From an uncultured Verrucomicrobiota bacterium (GTDB taxonomy: Bacteria; Verrucomicrobiota; Verrucomicrobiia; Limisphaerales; UBA9464), in NCBI GenBank assembly GCA_903930165.1, contig CAIYXO010000289.1, positions 1 through 6,070 of the forward strand: DNA of 6,070 nt, in the 5' to 3' direction. Under the pieces are notes generated by a model. It did not search any database. It saw only the letters and a program-made list of their open reading frames with translations, and was not told the DNA's origin. The translations under genes were made by a program, and so were the position numbers. Position 1 is the stretch's first letter; each line of letters begins with the position of its first letter. Of this stretch, positions 3,353-6,070 are shown piece after piece.

Positions 3353-6070
3353 ATGACACCCCAAGCATTCCCGCGACTCCGGACCCGGCTGACGCTCGCG
3401 TTGGCCACCGGGATCGCCCTGGCTCCCGCGCTCCTGGCCGGCACCACCTACTCGGGCGCGGTGCTCTCCTCCGAGTCCTTCGGCGACGCCACCCTGGAGC
3501 CCGTCATCGTGAAGGCGACCTCCAATGGCTTCGGCCATCCCACCGAGGGCGCGTGGATGACCGACGGAACCTACCGCCTGGCCGACAACAGCGACGCCGG
3601 CATCGGGACGCTGTACGTCGACACGCCGGCGAACACGGTGCCACGGTCGGTCACGGCCCGGTTCCGCTTCCGCATCGACAACGGTGCGGACACCCCCGGC
3701 AACGGCCTGAGCTTCCGCATCGGCCCGAAGTACCTTTCCGGCTCCACGCCGCTGGCCTTCGGCGAGTTCGGCCAGCGCTCGGGCACTGCGATGAGCGGGC
3801 TCGCGGTCCGTTTCAACCGGAGGAGCAGCCCCTCGGTCGAGGCCTTCCACAGCGTCACGGAAGGCACGGCGATCCCCGCCCCGTTCACCACCGCCAATCC
3901 CAGCCTCGGCGGCGACGCCACGTGGAACACAGCGATCGTCCACGTCCATCAGCAGGCCTCGTCCTACACGCTGAAGGTCCTGGTGAACGGCGTGACGGTG
4001 GTCAACGACGTCACGATCCCCGGCTACGCGCCGACCAGCGGCTGGGCCTTCGGCTGGGGCGCCCGCAGCGCGGACGGCGACCACGACGCCAACGACTACA
4101 TCGACGACCTGTCCATCGACGTCGGGGCCGACAGCCTGATCCAGGGCGTCGTCCGGCATCCGGACGGCACCACGCCGTCCGCGGCCGCGCTGGCCTCGAT
4201 CCGGCTCGGCCGGTTCGGCGTCACGGAGTCGATCACGCCGAACTCGGGCGGCGCGTGGACGCTTGGCCCCGCGGTGAGTGCCGGAGCCACCGCGATGGTG
4301 GTTTCCCAGTTCCCCGCCGGCTACGTGCCGAACGCCCCGGCGGTGCCGGTGTACGGCGGACAGGAGGGGCTCGTCGTGCTGGTGCTGCCGGCGACCAACA
4401 GCGGCCCGGCCTCGGTTTCCTCGACCGTTTCCCAATCGGTGGGCGCGACCAATGCGGTGCTCTCCTCGGGACTGTATCCGGGCGGTTCCGCCGCCGGGAT
4501 CCGGTTCGACTGGGGAACCGGCACCGCCTTCGGCAACGCCACCGCCACCGCGACCCCGGTGAACCAGCTCTCGCTGGACGGCGCCGGCGACTATCTCCAG
4601 GCCCCGACGAACACCTGGTTCAGCGGGGGCGACTTCACCCTGGAAGGCTGGGTCCGTCCCCGTTCGTACGGGAACTGGTCCCGCCTCATCGACTTCGGCA
4701 ACGGCGGCGCTTCGGACACGATCTTCCTCGCCTACTCCGACGGCACCACCGGACGCCCGGCCGTCCAGATCCACGGCAGCTCGATGTCCTCCCTGACCTC
4801 GCCGTTCGCCATCCCGTTGAACCAGTGGTCGCACCTGGCGTTCGTCTACTCGGGAACCACGGGAACCCTCTACATCAACGGCCAACCGGTCGCCTCCGCC
4901 ACCGGGATGGCACGGCCCAACAACGTCTCGCGGACCCGCAACTACATCGGACGGAGCAACTGGTTCGGCTCCACCGCCGACACCGACGCCAACGCCGACA
5001 TCGGGGAAGTCCGGATCTGGTCGGCGGCGGTCACGGCCTCGGACATCAATTCCTGGATGGCTCGTCCCGCCGATGCGACCCACCCCCAGTTTGGCTCCCT
5101 CCAGCTCGACTACACCTTCCGCACCGGGGCGGATCTCGGTTCCGGGAACGTCCGTGACGACGGCCCGAACGGCCGCACCGGCATCCGCCAAGGGGATGCC
5201 TCCCTCGTGCAGGGTTCGGGAAACCACTTCTCCCTGGTCCCGGAGAACACCGTCGCGCTCACCGGGCTGCTGCCGGGAACCACCTACTTCTACCGCGCGG
5301 TCGCCACCAACGCCGCGGGCACGACCTTCTCGACCACCAATTCCTTCACCACTGCGAAGCCCACCCTCGACGCCCTCGCGGCGCTGACGATCAACGAGGA
5401 CGTCGGCCTCCAGACGGTCGCCCTGACCGGCATCGGCGATGGGGATCCCACGACCGCACGACCGGTGGTGGTCACCGCGACCTCCTCCGCCCCCTCCCTG
5501 ATTCCGACGCCATCGGTCTCCTACACCTACTCCGACTCGAATCCCAACGGAACGCTGACCTTCACCCCGGTGCCCAACGCCACCGGGACAGCCACCTTGA
5601 CGGTCACCGTCGCCTACGCCTCCGGCACCGGCGTCACCTCCAGCGTCAGCCGGACCTTCACCGTGACAGTCAACGCGGTGAACGACTCCCCGGTCGCCGG
5701 ATGGGGACAGGCCCTGGAATTCGCCGGGGCCGCCGACCCCGCCACCACCTCCGGCAGCGTCGGCACCCTGACCTCGGGATACACGGTGGAGCTGTGGACC
5801 CGGCCGTCGTCGCTGCAGAACAGCGAGCTGTTCCGCCTGGTCGCCTCCGGCGTCACCCACCGCGCGTCGCTGACCTCCGCCGGCGCCGTGAACTTCACGA
5901 CGGCCGCCGGTTCCCTCACCTGGACACCGAGTCCCACCAACGCCCTGGTCGGCGTCTGGACCCACCTGGCCTTCGTCGTCGCGCCCGCGGAGGGACGCCT
6001 CCGGCTCTATCGCGACGGACAGAAGGTCGCCGAGGGCACCATCCCGACCGCCACCGCCGCCTTCTCCCCA
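3353..6070 (+). CDS. Large exported modular LamG/FN3-like/Ig-like protein (partial, 3' end outside window)
   Basis: The reading frame stays open from ATG 3353 to the last base (906 codons). A signal peptide (basic start to residue 12, hydrophobic 13-29) precedes these modules: a lectin-like jelly roll (about 35-257, ending NDYIDDLSIDV); a carboxypeptidase-regulatory-like beta domain (about 260-348, with PAGYVP); the first half of an FN3-like domain (about 364-402, FDWGTGTAFGN at 385-395); LamG domain 1 (about 403-628, with LSLDGAGDYL, FTLEGWVRPR, WSHLAF at 492 and GEVRIW); the second half of the FN3-like domain (about 630-667, GTTYFYRAVATNAAGTT from 642); an Ig/cadherin-like repeat (about 669-781, from INEDVGLQTVALTGI to NAVNDSPV); and the start of LamG domain 2 (from about 784, with WTHLAF at 869). 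LamG and jelly-roll folds commonly bind glycans, often with calcium, and the stretch DGDHDAND (241-248) is acidic. A surface adhesin or polymer-binding role is likely. No enzyme domain appears in the visible part. There is no cysteine. Anchoring and full length are unknown. It follows the 613-residue exported protein by 28 bases. Confidence 0.85.
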   Translation, partial: MTPQAFPRLRTRLTLALATGIALAPALLAGTTYSGAVLSSESFGDATLEPVIVKATSNGFGHPTEGAWMTDGTYRLADNSDAGIGTLYVDTPANTVPRSVTARFRFRIDNGADTPGNGLSFRIGPKYLSGSTPLAFGEFGQRSGTAMSGLAVRFNRRSSPSVEAFHSVTEGTAIPAPFTTANPSLGGDATWNTAIVHVHQQASSYTLKVLVNGVTVVNDVTIPGYAPTSGWAFGWGARSADGDHDANDYIDDLSIDVGADSLIQGVVRHPDGTTPSAAALASIRLGRFGVTESITPNSGGAWTLGPAVSAGATAMVVSQFPAGYVPNAPAVPVYGGQEGLVVLVLPATNSGPASVSSTVSQSVGATNAVLSSGLYPGGSAAGIRFDWGTGTAFGNATATATPVNQLSLDGAGDYLQAPTNTWFSGGDFTLEGWVRPRSYGNWSRLIDFGNGGASDTIFLAYSDGTTGRPAVQIHGSSMSSLTSPFAIPLNQWSHLAFVYSGTTGTLYINGQPVASATGMARPNNVSRTRNYIGRSNWFGSTADTDANADIGEVRIWSAAVTASDINSWMARPADATHPQFGSLQLDYTFRTGADLGSGNVRDDGPNGRTGIRQGDASLVQGSGNHFSLVPENTVALTGLLPGTTYFYRAVATNAAGTTFSTTNSFTTAKPTLDALAALTINEDVGLQTVALTGIGDGDPTTARPVVVTATSSAPSLIPTPSVSYTYSDSNPNGTLTFTPVPNATGTATLTVTVAYASGTGVTSSVSRTFTVTVNAVNDSPVAGWGQALEFAGAADPATTSGSVGTLTSGYTVELWTRPSSLQNSELFRLVASGVTHRASLTSAGAVNFTTAAGSLTWTPSPTNALVGVWTHLAFVVAPAEGRLRLYRDGQKVAEGTIPTATAAFSP

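Noticed and set aside
1882..3447. A 521-codon open frame on the minus strand
   Set aside because: It is a mirror of the 613-residue exported gene, with biased Gly/Arg/Glu composition and no motif.
3553..5157. A 534-codon plus-strand open frame and a similar one at 1710-3356
   Set aside because: Both are frame-shifted readings of the exported genes with Arg/Pro/His-rich composition typical of the wrong frame in GC-rich DNA.
3239..5965. A 908-codon open frame on the minus strand
   Set aside because: It is antisense to the modular exported gene. Its product is a Gly/Arg/Val-rich low-complexity string without domains, as expected for the complement of GC-rich coding DNA. The plus-strand frame has a signal peptide and recognisable domains.

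Overview
The window is GC-rich DNA (about two thirds G+C by eye) from what looks like a Verrucomicrobiota bacterium or a close relative in the PVC group. This rests on the style of the exported proteins: LamG, FN3-like and 'NEDxGLQTV' Ig-like modules, a standalone exported protein with a PDHDNLDARF motif, Asn/Thr-rich linkers and Shine-Dalgarno-poor starts. No marker gene is present, so the assignment is an inference.

Left part (1-884): the 3' end of a NarL-family sensor histidine kinase (ATPase domain only) overlaps by 4 bases (ATGA) a complete NarL/FixJ-type response regulator with receiver and LuxR-type helix-turn-helix domains. This is an ordinary two-component pair, truncated at the window edge.

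Middle part (885-1127): a 243-base non-coding stretch dense in structure. A repeat of about 47 bp occurs twice in direct orientation exactly 110 bp apart, and a diverged inverted copy lies between, giving a REP/REPIN-like arrangement. The first copy runs into the response-regulator gene and supplies its stop codon. After the repeats come two mutually exclusive RNA hairpins (1036-1072) and a run of CTCCCGG boxes and palindromes (1078-1128) in front of the next gene.

Right part (1128-6070): three closely spaced genes on the + strand, probably one transcript. They are a receiver-only response regulator of 114 residues, a 613-residue exported protein of an uncharacterised family, and the first 906 residues of a large exported modular protein that runs off the window. 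The last contains a jelly-roll domain, a carboxypeptidase-regulatory-like domain, an FN3-like domain that appears to be split by an inserted LamG domain, an Ig/cadherin-like repeat and the start of a second LamG domain. Both exported proteins lack cysteine over 1,519 visible residues.

Working model (inference): the upstream two-component pair and the receiver-only protein form a signalling cluster beside a surface or secreted glycan-binding/adhesion pair. No known defence, CRISPR, transposase or biosynthetic system is visible. The best candidates for something undescribed are the repeat and hairpin region, the pairing of a receiver-only protein with the two exported genes, and the domain-within-domain architecture.
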